Below, one piece after another: positions 16,895 to 24,956 of a stretch of 35,025 nt of DNA. The DNA is taken from the NCBI GenBank assembly GCA_013375375.1, contig JABXJX010000010.1:1-35025 (forward strand), written 5' to 3'. Below the pieces are notes generated by a model that was given only the letters and a program-made list of their open reading frames with translations, made no database searches and was not told the origin of the DNA. This stretch comes from Desulfobacterales bacterium. GTDB taxonomy: Bacteria; Desulfobacterota; Desulfobacteria; Desulfobacterales; C00003060. Position 1 is the first letter of the stretch, and the number at the start of each line of letters is the position of its first letter. A program made the translations under genes and the position numbers.

Positions 16895-17581
16895 TTAATA
16901 GGTCGTAGAACTTTCGAGATATTTGATGATCTGGGTTTTTAAGGTCTTGAATTCCTTTTCGGTCAATAATCCGTCTTTTTTCAGCGCAGCGATATTTTGC
17001 AGTTGTTCAAAATAGTTGGACTCCCCTGTCGAGGCATTGCGCACAAGATGAAGACCGGGCCGGTTGCTGGCAAAAAAATTGAGCCGAGCCCTCTCCTGTT
17101 CCGTTTCCCGCTCATAATCGCCTTTTTCCTTTTCTTCCTTGACGGCAACCAGTTGGGCATAGGCATTCTCTAACTCTTTGAGTAACCGGGCGTTTTCCCG
17201 TATCAGCTTGACTCTCTCAACCGCGTTATTGAATACAATCTCCATCTCCTGGAGTTTGAAAGGTTTTTTGATGTAATCATATGCGCCCCCGCGTATGGCC
17301 TCAATAGCGGATTCAAGTGACCCGTGCCCTGTTACGATGATAACGACCACCTCGGGATTAATCGCCTTGGCCTGGCTTAACACCTCAAGGCCATCAACCT
17401 TGGGCATCACAAGGTCGGTAATGACGATATCAAAAGGGTTTCTCTTGATGAACTCTATGGCCTCAAAACTATCGTTGAAGACCTCGACCGAGGCATGCTC
17501 CTTTGAGATCAAATCCTTCAGGATGTCGCCGATCGTTTTGTCATCATCTATGATTATACTCCTGATTGAAGATTCTTGCAT
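16895..17581 (-). CDS. Response regulator with coiled coil and SHOCT-like C-terminus
   Basis: The first 120 residues are a receiver (IIIDDDKTI, IVITDLVMPKVDG, KKPFKLQEME). A coiled-coil segment follows at about 125-175, rich in K, E and R. The last 40 residues (FEQLQNIAALKKDGLLTEKEF and following) match the SHOCT fold, a short oligomerisation or membrane-proximal domain. No HTH or enzyme domain is present, so output is presumably protein-protein contact. It stands directly upstream of the HD-GYP gene in the same orientation. The combination REC plus SHOCT is unusual in my experience; I cannot name a function. Confidence 0.82.
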   Translation of the reverse strand: MQESSIRSIIIDDDKTIGDILKDLISKEHASVEVFNDSFEAIEFIKRNPFDIVITDLVMPKVDGLEVLSQAKAINPEVVVIIVTGHGSLESAIEAIRGGAYDYIKKPFKLQEMEIVFNNAVERVKLIRENARLLKELENAYAQLVAVKEEKEKGDYERETEQERARLNFFASNRPGLHLVRNASTGESNYFEQLQNIAALKKDGLLTEKEFKTLKTQIIKYLESSTTY

Positions 17582-17708
17582 GCGGGCATTACCTGTTTGT
17601 TAATTACCGTCAAAATAGGGTCAAACGCGAATGTCTTAATAAATTATAGCACAGAAGTGAGCTAAGGTGGAGTGTTTTCTGTGGAGAAGAAACTTCTTTC
17701 ACTTCCTC

Positions 17709-17779
17709 TTTTCGTGTCTTCGTATTTTCGTGCTTTCGTGATAGATTTATTTTTTTTTTGTTTCGGTCTATCCGGTTAG
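17709..17779. repeat. cgtgctttcgtgat-type repeat, copy 1
   Basis: The stretch has reiterated words ttttcgtgtcttcg and tattttcgtgctttcg and continues through a T run to tccggttagg at the flaG stop. Part 17724-17779 is closely similar to 31175-31229 at the end of the GT9 gene. It starts right at the stop of flaG. Confidence 0.6.
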
Positions 17780-18123
17780 GCTTTCTTGTCAAAGAGGATA
17801 CCCATCATCTCGTCAATCTTTGCCACTAAGTTTAACACCTCTTGAGGCGGAATTTCCCGGACCATTTCCCCCGTATCTTTGTCGAACACCGTCACTTTAA
17901 TCCGGTTGGTCTCTTTATGAACCGAGAACTCGAGTCCGATGTTCCGGATGTGAAAATGCTCCTGTGCAACATTCAACATCTGCTGAAGAAGTTCAGCATC
18001 CGGCTTCCTCTCTTCTTTGTTCCCGGATGATGTTTTTTCTGGTTCTGCAGCTTTCGGCTTCGGTTTATCAGCCGACTGACTCTCTACCTGAAGCTTTCCT
18101 GCAGAAACCGAGTCAATTAACAT
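17776..18123 (-). CDS. flaG: FlaG family flagellar protein
   Basis: FlaG is a small cytosolic protein linked to filament length and often adjacent to fliD. The 115-residue product has a variable, charged N-terminus and the conserved C-terminal domain: HIRNIGLEFSVHKETNRIKVTVFD, then DTGEMVREIPPQEVLNLVAKID. It lies 20 bp after the chaperone gene and ends at a repeat tract. The order fliD-fliS-fliT-flaG supports the call. Confidence 0.94.
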   Translation of the reverse strand: MLIDSVSAGKLQVESQSADKPKPKAAEPEKTSSGNKEERKPDAELLQQMLNVAQEHFHIRNIGLEFSVHKETNRIKVTVFDKDTGEMVREIPPQEVLNLVAKIDEMMGILFDKKA

Positions 18124-18143
18124 GGTGTCATCCCCTCGTATAG

Positions 18144-18611
18144 TTATCTTTTCATATCCAAAAATCTCGGGGTTTGACGGCGTGCCTGCCTGTATCCATT
18201 AACCACACGACGTCCTTGTTGTATCTTCAATATCTCGGATTTGACGCTGTCGTGTTCAGTCCGGGCCAGATCCAAGCAACCCTTGTCTATACCGGAAAGC
18301 GATTCCAAAACATCCCTTATCCGGTCAACATAGCCCCTGAACAAATCCCTGGCCTTTTCCGACAGTTTCTCTATTGAAAAGCCATTCTCCCTGGTGAGCA
18401 TATTCACCTCTTTATCAATTTGCTCGATTTTGTCAATAAGCCTCTGGCGCTCCTTTAGGTAACGACCCAAACGCCGAAGATCTTTTAACTCAAGCGTCTC
18501 CTTGATCTTTGATGTAGCCAGTTTATAGCTGCTCAACAGCTCGATCTTCTCTTTTAATCGAGAACAGCATTTCTTGCAAATCTCTTCAACTTTCATCATT
18601 CCCATCCTCAT
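18144..18611 (-). CDS. FliT/FlgN-like flagellar chaperone
   Basis: A 155-residue, mostly helical, charged protein (EICKKCCSRLKEKIELLSSY, then ELKDLRRLGRYLKERQRLID) ending in RQTPRFLDMKR. It has no signal peptide. Position between fliS and flaG, ATGA overlap with fliS, and coiled-coil character fit a FliT or FlgN-type export chaperone. Sequence conservation in this family is low, so the exact member is uncertain. Confidence 0.7.
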   Translation of the reverse strand: MRMGMMKVEEICKKCCSRLKEKIELLSSYKLATSKIKETLELKDLRRLGRYLKERQRLIDKIEQIDKEVNMLTRENGFSIEKLSEKARDLFRGYVDRIRDVLESLSGIDKGCLDLARTEHDSVKSEILKIQQGRRVVNGYRQARRQTPRFLDMKR

Positions 18612-19048
18612 TGTGTTGCGCCCACAACCTGCCCGCTTGATTCCTCAGCCACATAGGAGCCCGCCTTTATATTTTCTTTGTCCCCATAAAAAGCCTCTTC
18701 CCAGGCCTCCTTGAGTTCCTCAAGCATGCAGATAACTTCGTCAACCGCCTTGGTGTCCCTTTTCGCCTCAACATCCAACAGGCGACGTTGCATGTAATTG
18801 TATAGGGTATCTAAGTTTTTTGCGATTTCACCGCCTTTTTCAAAATCAAGGGCCTGCATCAATTCGCTGATAATATCCTGTGCCTTCTGCATGGCCTTTG
18901 CCTTGGCCTCGTATTTTCCGGACAAATACCTTTCCCTGGCAATCTTCAAGTTGGTGATAGCTCCCTCATAGCACATGATAACCAGCTTCTTGGGATCTGC
19001 TGTAAGCACATTCGTTTCATGATAGGCCCTAACCCCGTTCCCATACAT
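18608..19048 (-). CDS. fliS: Flagellin export chaperone FliS
   Basis: FliS binds flagellin and prevents premature polymerisation in the cytosol. The 146-residue protein begins with YHETNVLTADPKKLVIMCYEGA, the FliS signature, and has GGEIAKNLDTLYNYMQRRLLD. It has a GGAGG site before ATG 19048. It follows fliD by 186 bp of repeat-rich spacer and overlaps the next gene by four bases. Confidence 0.97.
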   Translation of the reverse strand: MYGNGVRAYHETNVLTADPKKLVIMCYEGAITNLKIARERYLSGKYEAKAKAMQKAQDIISELMQALDFEKGGEIAKNLDTLYNYMQRRLLDVEAKRDTKAVDEVICMLEELKEAWEEAFYGDKENIKAGSYVAEESSGQVVGATQ

Positions 19049-19059
19049 TGATGCATCCT

Positions 19060-19234
19060 CCCTTTGTTCGTTATTTGTTATCCGTTATTTGTTATCAATT
19101 ATCCGTTGGCGCATAGGGCAGAGCGCATAGCGTATAGTGTTTTTTTGCTCTGCTCCATGCTCTATGCACTCTGCGATTACACGATTCATGATCCCCCAAT
19201 GACCAATGACTACTGACCAGTGACTAATGACCAT
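19060..19234. repeat. Stuttering-word tract and palindrome between fliD and fliS
   Basis: The tract begins with cgttatttgttatccgttat words. A gcgcatagggcagagcgcat palindrome (about 19110-19175) is related to the element at 14970-15062: arms GCAGAG-GCATAG pair over about 13 bp with one wobble. The end (19190-19232) has aatgaccaatgactactg words. No gene. The hairpin could slow or stop transcription after fliD, but has no T tract of terminator type. Confidence 0.6.
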
Positions 19235-22200
19235 TTACCAACTCCAACCACTCCAGCTCGCATTGAGCTGTCCGGCCAACCAGTTGCTCTGGTTCTGTAT
19301 CTGGGCCAGGGCCAGTTCCATGTATACGAACCGGTTGATCATCGTCTCCATCTTTCGGTTAAGCCTTGCTTCCATCTCTTCGATGTTGTCTTCAAGATCG
19401 TCAATCCTGTCCCCCATGGACTCGAGCCTGTAGTCAAGGTAACCATCCGCTTCGTTGGTAATATCATACAGCACCCTGTCAAACAGCTCGGCAACCCCCA
19501 TGGTAATTTTAACGTTGCCTTGGTTTTCTCCTTGAGAAGCCAATTGGGCAGAGGTAAGCGTCACCTTAACAGATAACCCCTCTACGCTCGTTGTCTCACC
19601 CTCTCCCGGCGCGTCACCTTTCAAAAGCTGCCCAGATCCTGTGGCGTCCTCGCTGTTGATGGTGCCGTCCACGTCAACGCCCTGGTGCGTTGCATTGTCC
19701 GTCAAGCCAAGATCTGTACCACTGACCTCTACGGTAAAACTTGCACCGCTCCCGTATCCATCGTGCGTCAGGACCAGATGGTCGCTTGCATCCTTTGAAG
19801 CGGTGACACCAACGCTATAGCGACCTGTGACACCGCCGGCAAGGGTTCCAAAATCGACCCCGCCGCCGCTCGGTTCAAATATTTCTATTCCCAAAGTACT
19901 GTTTGATGTGCCATCTTTAATCACGATACGGCCATCTTGAATTTCGACTGTAACGTTCCCACCAGCGTTATCATAGGCCGTTTTGATCTGGCCCAGGAAA
20001 ATACTGAGTGCATCTGCCTTGTTCACCTGATAGCTTCCTTCCACAGCATTACCATCTACTGTGTGTCCGCTAAAGTATACCCATTCTCCACCAGCGAGTG
20101 TTTCGCCGTCTATATCGTCCCATGTATCAGTTGCCTCGATCGCATTGGCCCCTGCATTTTTTGTATTCCTCACACTGCCCACAAGATTCGATGCGGTCAC
20201 ATCCCCGAAATCAAGATTATGGGCATCGGTATAATCAAGAGATATTGAAAGCTGGCTGTTGCCCGTGGTGTTGTCGGTAACAACTATATAGCCATTCGTA
20301 TTTATACCCGCTGATACCTCATAGCCGTATGCAGCCTCAATGGCCGACAGCAACCCCTGCACCGTATCTTCGGCCACTTTTGAAATCGTATAACTCCCGC
20401 TGACTTCCTGCCCGTTGCTCTTATGTCCCGTAAACTTGATAACATCGTTATCTGCAAGCCCGGCTGAGCTGCCGCCGCTGTACACTGCATCCCATGTTGT
20501 GCTGCTCGTAATAGGGTTCTCCTGCGCTGCATCGGTCGTATTCTTCACATTCCCCATGATGCTCTGCGCATACTCCGTGTCAAGTTCCGAATTAATGGCA
20601 TTAACGATATTATCGATGGTGCTGCCGTTTTCACCCGTGGCACCGTTAAGAGTGATGGCTGCTGTCTTCGATCCCTGAGTAATGGTAAGGGTCTCTATAT
20701 CTGTTGCTCCAATGCCACTAGTCAGGATTTCAGTGCCGGTTGTCTGCGCTTGTTCAGCCGCCTGGGTAATCTTGACGGCATAATCACCTGCCACGGTCTT
20801 TCTGGTATGGCTGATATACTGGATGTCACCGTCCGTTGTGGAACCCTCTGCAATAAAAATCCTTCTCAGGTCATTGAAATTGTCTTCAAATGCGTCCTTA
20901 AAATCATCATCGTCAATAGAAAGCATCCCGTCATTGTCAGATGTAATACCTATGAGTGAAAGGGCATTCATGGTGGAGGGAAGGCCGGTGATAGTGCTCA
21001 CAACGATATTTACAAGGTTTGACTTTATGGAACTGAGCGTGCCGTCTCCCTGAAGGAGCCCGGCAGTTCCGGTCTCCTCATCATAGGCGAACTGCTCATT
21101 GATGTCCGACATGACATCGTTATACTGGTTCAGGAGAGTCTGGACAGAGGATTTTACGGCATCATAGTCCCGCGATATAGTAAGGGTTACTGTCTTGGTC
21201 TGCTCCACGGTCAGGAGATTCAGCGTCACCCCGGCGATGACATCGTCTATGATATTGCTGGAACTGGTGATCGTGGTACCGTCTATGGTGATATTTGCAT
21301 CCTTCCCCGCCTGGGTTTCCATGTTGTAACCTTCGGTTGTGGCTGAGATGGTATCAAAGTCAAGTGTACCCCCACCGTTGTTATTAGCAACAAGAGTAAG
21401 GCTTAACTGGCTGTCTCCGGGGGTATCGTCTTCGATAACAATCTTTCCGCTAGAAAGACTGGCCGTGGCCGTCCTTGAGCCGGTTTTGCCAAAACCATTG
21501 GTCGTGTTGTTAATTTGGTCAAGAAGTGTCTGTATCGTATTTCCCGCTCCGATGGTGTAATCGAAATTAACTACTGAACCATCTCCCCTTGTTCCTTTGA
21601 TAGTAATTTTATCTCCCACTGCTACATTGGAATTTGTCTCGTTAGACCAAAGGTTGGTTAAGACGGTTGCTGTTGTAATTTGTGTCACAGCATCCCCATC
21701 AGTATTCACGATTGATCCTTGGGCGTGCACCTCAGCCACGTTACTCTGGCCTCCCACCAGAATCCCCAAGGTTTGAAGAACGTTGTTCTTGTCGCCAAAA
21801 TTGGTTGTCCCGCTGATATCTATGTAGTATCTGGTGGTTCCATCTTCGGTAACACTCTCCACGGAAGCAGAGACGCCTGACAGTGCGTTAATCTTGGTGG
21901 CAATGCTTGTAAGAGAATCAACGGCCAGATCAATGTCAAGCGTGCTGGTGGTGCCTACGGTTATATCGATGCCCTCTTGGGCATTGGTAAGACCAAGCAG
22001 TGAGCCGACCGCCACATCACTGCTGGAAAACCTGTCGGACTCTGCCCCGTCGCTGGTAATATTCTTTATCGTGGGAGTTGTGCTGTCCAAAAATCCCAAC
22101 CCGGGCTTTGTGGAACTATTTTGCAAGATGTCCACTGTATCCGCACTGGCATCCAGGATACTGAAGGCGTCTTCGCCTGTCTCGTCGCTGGTCAGTATCA

Positions 22201-22765
22201 GGCGATAATCAGTTGAAGAAACCGTCAGGATGGAAGCGGTGACCCCTGTCGCGTTTGTTCCGGTATTCAGGTTGTTGATCTTGTTGCGTATGTCCATCAG
22301 GTCGTCGGTGTCATCCACCTTGATGGCCCTGCCGTTAATAACAAACTCCGAGTCGTCCGGTAACCCCAAGGCCGTGTCATAAGTCGTAAAACTCTTTGAC
22401 GATATCTGGCGGGTCTGAGCCACCTGCGAACTTGAACCCATCGTAATCGTATGGGTGCCGGGGGCCGCGCTGGTACTGGTGGAAACACTCAGAAAATCCG
22501 AGGCCTTGTAAGTCGTGGAATCGGTGGTGAGCGAAGTCGCAAACACATTGAACGCATCGCTCTTGCTTAAGGTATCTGCCTGGGTCTTAAAGGCCAAAAG
22601 CTTGGTATTGATCGATTGGAGTATGCTAAGTTTTGATTGATATTCTGTTTTTTGGCCCTCCACCAGATCGACCCGGCGGTGCTCGATCGCAATCAACTGG
22701 TCGATCATGCTCCGCCAGTCAAAACCGCTTGAAAGCCCGGCTATCAGTTGCGTGCTCAGTGCCAT
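19235..22765 (-). CDS. fliD: Flagellar filament cap protein FliD, greatly enlarged
   Basis: FliD caps the growing filament and helps flagellin fold at the tip. The 1176-residue protein has the N-terminal helix region (LSSGFDWRSMIDQLIAIE), a FliD_C-like part (SRDYDAVKSSVQTLLNQYND to DNFNDLRRIF, about 530-640) and the C-terminal coiled coil (RIDDLEDNIEEMEARL to LALAQIQNQSNWL, about 1105-1165). Typical family length is 450-700. Between LRRIF (about 632) and VAELFDRVLYD (about 1092) lies a roughly 450-residue insertion. Three modules of about 100 residues (about 368-471, 755-851 and 872-970) resemble one another and carry flagellin-IN-like motifs (VQGLLSAIEAAYG, TGNSQLSI). An AAGGAG site precedes ATG 22765. 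Sigma-54 and sigma-28 promoters are upstream. Confidence 0.95.
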   Translation of the reverse strand: MALSTQLIAGLSSGFDWRSMIDQLIAIEHRRVDLVEGQKTEYQSKLSILQSINTKLLAFKTQADTLSKSDAFNVFATSLTTDSTTYKASDFLSVSTSTSAAPGTHTITMGSSSQVAQTRQISSKSFTTYDTALGLPDDSEFVINGRAIKVDDTDDLMDIRNKINNLNTGTNATGVTASILTVSSTDYRLILTSDETGEDAFSILDASADTVDILQNSSTKPGLGFLDSTTPTIKNITSDGAESDRFSSSDVAVGSLLGLTNAQEGIDITVGTTSTLDIDLAVDSLTSIATKINALSGVSASVESVTEDGTTRYYIDISGTTNFGDKNNVLQTLGILVGGQSNVAEVHAQGSIVNTDGDAVTQITTATVLTNLWSNETNSNVAVGDKITIKGTRGDGSVVNFDYTIGAGNTIQTLLDQINNTTNGFGKTGSRTATASLSSGKIVIEDDTPGDSQLSLTLVANNNGGGTLDFDTISATTEGYNMETQAGKDANITIDGTTITSSSNIIDDVIAGVTLNLLTVEQTKTVTLTISRDYDAVKSSVQTLLNQYNDVMSDINEQFAYDEETGTAGLLQGDGTLSSIKSNLVNIVVSTITGLPSTMNALSLIGITSDNDGMLSIDDDDFKDAFEDNFNDLRRIFIAEGSTTDGDIQYISHTRKTVAGDYAVKITQAAEQAQTTGTEILTSGIGATDIETLTITQGSKTAAITLNGATGENGSTIDNIVNAINSELDTEYAQSIMGNVKNTTDAAQENPITSSTTWDAVYSGGSSAGLADNDVIKFTGHKSNGQEVSGSYTISKVAEDTVQGLLSAIEAAYGYEVSAGINTNGYIVVTDNTTGNSQLSISLDYTDAHNLDFGDVTASNLVGSVRNTKNAGANAIEATDTWDDIDGETLAGGEWVYFSGHTVDGNAVEGSYQVNKADALSIFLGQIKTAYDNAGGNVTVEIQDGRIVIKDGTSNSTLGIEIFEPSGGGVDFGTLAGGVTGRYSVGVTASKDASDHLVLTHDGYGSGASFTVEVSGTDLGLTDNATHQGVDVDGTINSEDATGSGQLLKGDAPGEGETTSVEGLSVKVTLTSAQLASQGENQGNVKITMGVAELFDRVLYDITNEADGYLDYRLESMGDRIDDLEDNIEEMEARLNRKMETMINRFVYMELALAQIQNQSNWLAGQLNASWSGWSW

Positions 22766-22842
22766 ATTCCTTCTCCTTGGGCCATATCTTCACCTCTTCC
22801 TGTTGATTAGGGGTCGGCAAGATATACCCGTCCTTATTCCAT

Positions 22843-22870
22843 CTATCGGAAAACTTTGCCGAAAACTTGA
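22843..22870 (-). promoter_or_regulatory. Candidate sigma-28 promoter of fliD
   Basis: Minus strand: TCAA, 16 bases, TCCGATAG. The spacing and the TCCGATA core are the same as in the flagellin promoter. The -35 box has one change from TAAA. Predicted start is near 22836, about 70 bases before the ATG. Confidence 0.55.
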
Positions 22871-22880
22871 ATTTCTCGTC

Positions 22881-22912
22881 GGCAGACTAAAACACAGCAA
22901 AATACCTGCCAA
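22881..22912 (-). promoter_or_regulatory. Sigma-54 promoter of fliD (32-bp repeat, copy 1)
   Basis: Minus strand: TTGGCAGG, four bases, TTGCT with exact GG to GC spacing; one change from consensus. The full 32 bp is identical to 27231-27262, upstream of the c-di-GMP riboswitch. Predicted start near 22885 gives a 120-base leader. Confidence 0.85.
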
Positions 22913-23101
22913 ACAGGTGGTCCTGACAAAAGAAACATCCCTCACCACTGAGGCGCGAAGTACGCAGAGAGGAAGCGCTTTTTGTTTGTCGGGAGATTGC
23001 GACAAACAAAAAGGTTCCTCCGCCCTGTCAGTCATTGCCAAGCTGGTTTGGATTGCCTGGATTGCCAATGAAGGACCATTTAGCTTTTTTGTAAATATAA
23101 T
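22913..23101. repeat. Repeat-rich gap with a perfect 14-bp hairpin
   Basis: Between the fliD promoter and the abiE promoter. A perfect inverted repeat (CTTTTTGTTTGTCG at 22978-22991 and its complement at 23000-23013, loop of 8) is flanked by outer AGGAA/TTCCT. Other parts (cgcgaagtacgcagagagg and ggattgcctggattgcca) are stuttering words. No gene is evident. Confidence 0.5.
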
Positions 23102-23183
23102 TTGACGTTCTCCAATTTTTATAGTATTATATCTAATAACTGCGGGGTAGATATTATATTTCGATAATTGGAGGGACTCCAAT
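23102..23183 (+). promoter_or_regulatory. Promoter and operator-like repeats of the AbiE pair
   Basis: A -35 box TTGACG (23102-23107) and -10 box TATTAT (23125-23130) are 17 bases apart. The word CTCCAAT occurs in the spacer (23110-23116), in inverted form at 23167-23173, and again at 23177-23183. The last two form a 7-bp hairpin (ATTGGAG-gga-CTCCAAT) that covers the ribosome site and the first two bases of the ATG. AbiEi antitoxins are known to repress their own promoters by binding inverted repeats. Confidence 0.75.
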
Positions 23184-24024
23184 GAATGTAAGAAATAATC
23201 AAAAGCATACTCGATTAGGTGTAGAGCTGGTGAGAAAGTTATCCGAAGAGTGGAAGCGTATATTTACCGTACAGGACGCACGAAAGTCTGCATCTTCCTG
23301 TGGAATAGCAAATGGCTATGTAGTTGAATCTTTACACCATCTCTCAAATACTGGTTGGATAGTTCGTCTCAAGAAGGGTCTCTATATTATCTCCTCTTCT
23401 TTTCCGGGTATGACTCCTATCCATGAGTTTGAGATTGCTATGGCTTTGGTTCATCCGGCTGCCATAAGTCATTGGTCTGCTATGCATTTTCATGGTATGA
23501 CAGAACAAATACCGCAAAGAGTATATGTTACGACTACGCAAGCAATTGTTGTATCAAGGTCTGCCAAGAGACTAAAGAAGAGTCAAAGAAGTTCCAGTCG
23601 AGAAATAAATGGTGTCATTTACGAGTTTGTTAGAATAAAGCCTGAAAGATTCTTTGGCGCTAAGGACTATTGGGTTGGGGAGGCTAAGGTAACAATAACG
23701 AACCCTGAAAGAACACTCATAGATGGACTTGTTGCTCCTAAGTATTTTGGTGATTGGCCGGAAGTTTATTCTGCGTTTGAATCCCAATTCTCTAAGCTCG
23801 ATTTGGATAAGATGGTTGACTATTCCATACGGCTTGGTGCTGCTGTTGCTAAGAGATTAGGTTGGATATTCGAAAAGCTGGGAGTAGCGGATTCGATATT
23901 ACAGAGGCTTGAGGATGTTCCTATTAAGGGTTACCGTGTTCTTGACCCCACCGGTCCCAGAAAGGGGCCTTGCAACAAAAGATGGATGATTCAGGAAAAC
24001 TTTCCGGGGAAGGTGGTGAGATGA
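23182..24024 (+). CDS. AbiEi-type antitoxin / transcriptional repressor
   Basis: AbiEi proteins are the antitoxins of type IV-like AbiE systems and repress their own operon. The 280-residue product has an N-terminal winged-helix part (RIFTVQDARKSASSCGIANGYV, then HLSNTGWIVRLKKGLYII) and the conserved middle HEFEIAMALVHPAAISHWSAMHFHGMTEQIP, followed by ITNPERTLIDGLVAPKYFGD. The gene is on the plus strand, more AT-rich than its flagellar neighbours, with GGAGG before ATG 23182. Its stop overlaps the toxin start by ATGA. It was probably acquired by transfer. Confidence 0.92.
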   Translation: MNVRNNQKHTRLGVELVRKLSEEWKRIFTVQDARKSASSCGIANGYVVESLHHLSNTGWIVRLKKGLYIISSSFPGMTPIHEFEIAMALVHPAAISHWSAMHFHGMTEQIPQRVYVTTTQAIVVSRSAKRLKKSQRSSSREINGVIYEFVRIKPERFFGAKDYWVGEAKVTITNPERTLIDGLVAPKYFGDWPEVYSAFESQFSKLDLDKMVDYSIRLGAAVAKRLGWIFEKLGVADSILQRLEDVPIKGYRVLDPTGPRKGPCNKRWMIQENFPGKVVR

Positions 24025-24896
24025 AACCCTTAAGAAAAAGGCTCGAGGAAGCAAGGGAAGACACAGGACTACCATGGGAAATAATTGAGTGTGATTATAT
24101 TCTTTCCTGGGTATTGGCCGGCATCGGAGTTAATGAGAGATTACAAAATGGACTTATTCTCAAAGGTGGAACAGCCTTGAAGAAATGCTACTTTGGCGAG
24201 TACAGGTTTTCAGAAGACCTTGATTTTACTGCTAAGAAGAGCACCCAAAGGAAAAATGAACTTGAGGAAGAAATACGGCGCTCTTGCAGGTTAGCCACTG
24301 AATTAGCCCAGAAATTCTCGCCCCTGGAACTAAAGGCAGAGAGATATACGGAAAAGGAGCCTCATCCCGGTGATCAGGAAGCCTTTATCGTAAGAGGCAA
24401 ACTTCCCTGGCATCGCCAATTTCTGATAAGGGTGATGATTGAGATTACTGTGGATGAGCCGGTAAAGATCAAACCGGAGAGAAGGCAAATAATTCACGGT
24501 TACGGAGAAAAGATTTTTCAGGAAATCCTTGTGTATTCAATTGAAGAGATCGTAGCCGAGAAAATGCGGGCCATATTGCAACACCTCCAAAAACTGGAAG
24601 GCCGTGGCTGGAGTCGATCACGAGCAAGAGATTATTATGACCTCTGGAAAATATTGAATCATTATCCAGGTCCGTTGAGGATGGAGATTTTACCAAACCT
24701 CTTTTTAGAAAAGTGTAAAGTTCGGAAGGTTGATTTCAGCGGACCAGAGAAATTTTTTGATAAAGTTTTGTTGGATTATGTGGCTAAGACTTGGGAGCAA
24801 TGGTTAGGCCCGTTAGTCCTTGAGTTGCCACCATTTGAGCCGGTAATAGATAATCTTAAACAGAAACTTTTTGATTTATTCAAACATGCTGAATGA
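24021..24896 (+). CDS. AbiEii-type nucleotidyltransferase toxin
   Basis: AbiEii toxins are nucleotidyltransferases of the MNT superfamily that inhibit growth. The 291-residue protein, from ATG 24021 (GGTGGTGAG just upstream), has GLILKGGTALKKCYFGEYRFSEDLDF, matching motif I GGTxLxK...SxDxDF, and later EIVAEKMRAILQHL and RSRARDYYDLWKIL, the DxxDLW region. An alternative start at 23970 would overlap the antitoxin by 55 bp and has no ribosome site. The gene ends 61 bp from the oppositely oriented SBBP gene, with no terminator visible. Confidence 0.92.
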   Translation: MKPLRKRLEEAREDTGLPWEIIECDYILSWVLAGIGVNERLQNGLILKGGTALKKCYFGEYRFSEDLDFTAKKSTQRKNELEEEIRRSCRLATELAQKFSPLELKAERYTEKEPHPGDQEAFIVRGKLPWHRQFLIRVMIEITVDEPVKIKPERRQIIHGYGEKIFQEILVYSIEEIVAEKMRAILQHLQKLEGRGWSRSRARDYYDLWKILNHYPGPLRMEILPNLFLEKCKVRKVDFSGPEKFFDKVLLDYVAKTWEQWLGPLVLELPPFEPVIDNLKQKLFDLFKHAE

Positions 24897-24956
24897 ATGA
24901 CCCCGCCGCTATACCCCCTCCCACTAAATCCTGTACATCCTGTCAAAAAAGTCCCG

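Noticed and set aside
22790-23182. Minus-strand 130-codon frame upstream of fliD
   Set aside because: It runs through the promoters, hairpin and repeat words; the sequence shows no protein-like pattern.
23970-24020. Upstream start for the AbiEii toxin
   Set aside because: It would overlap the antitoxin by 55 bp and lacks a ribosome site; ATG 24021 with ATGA overlap is better.
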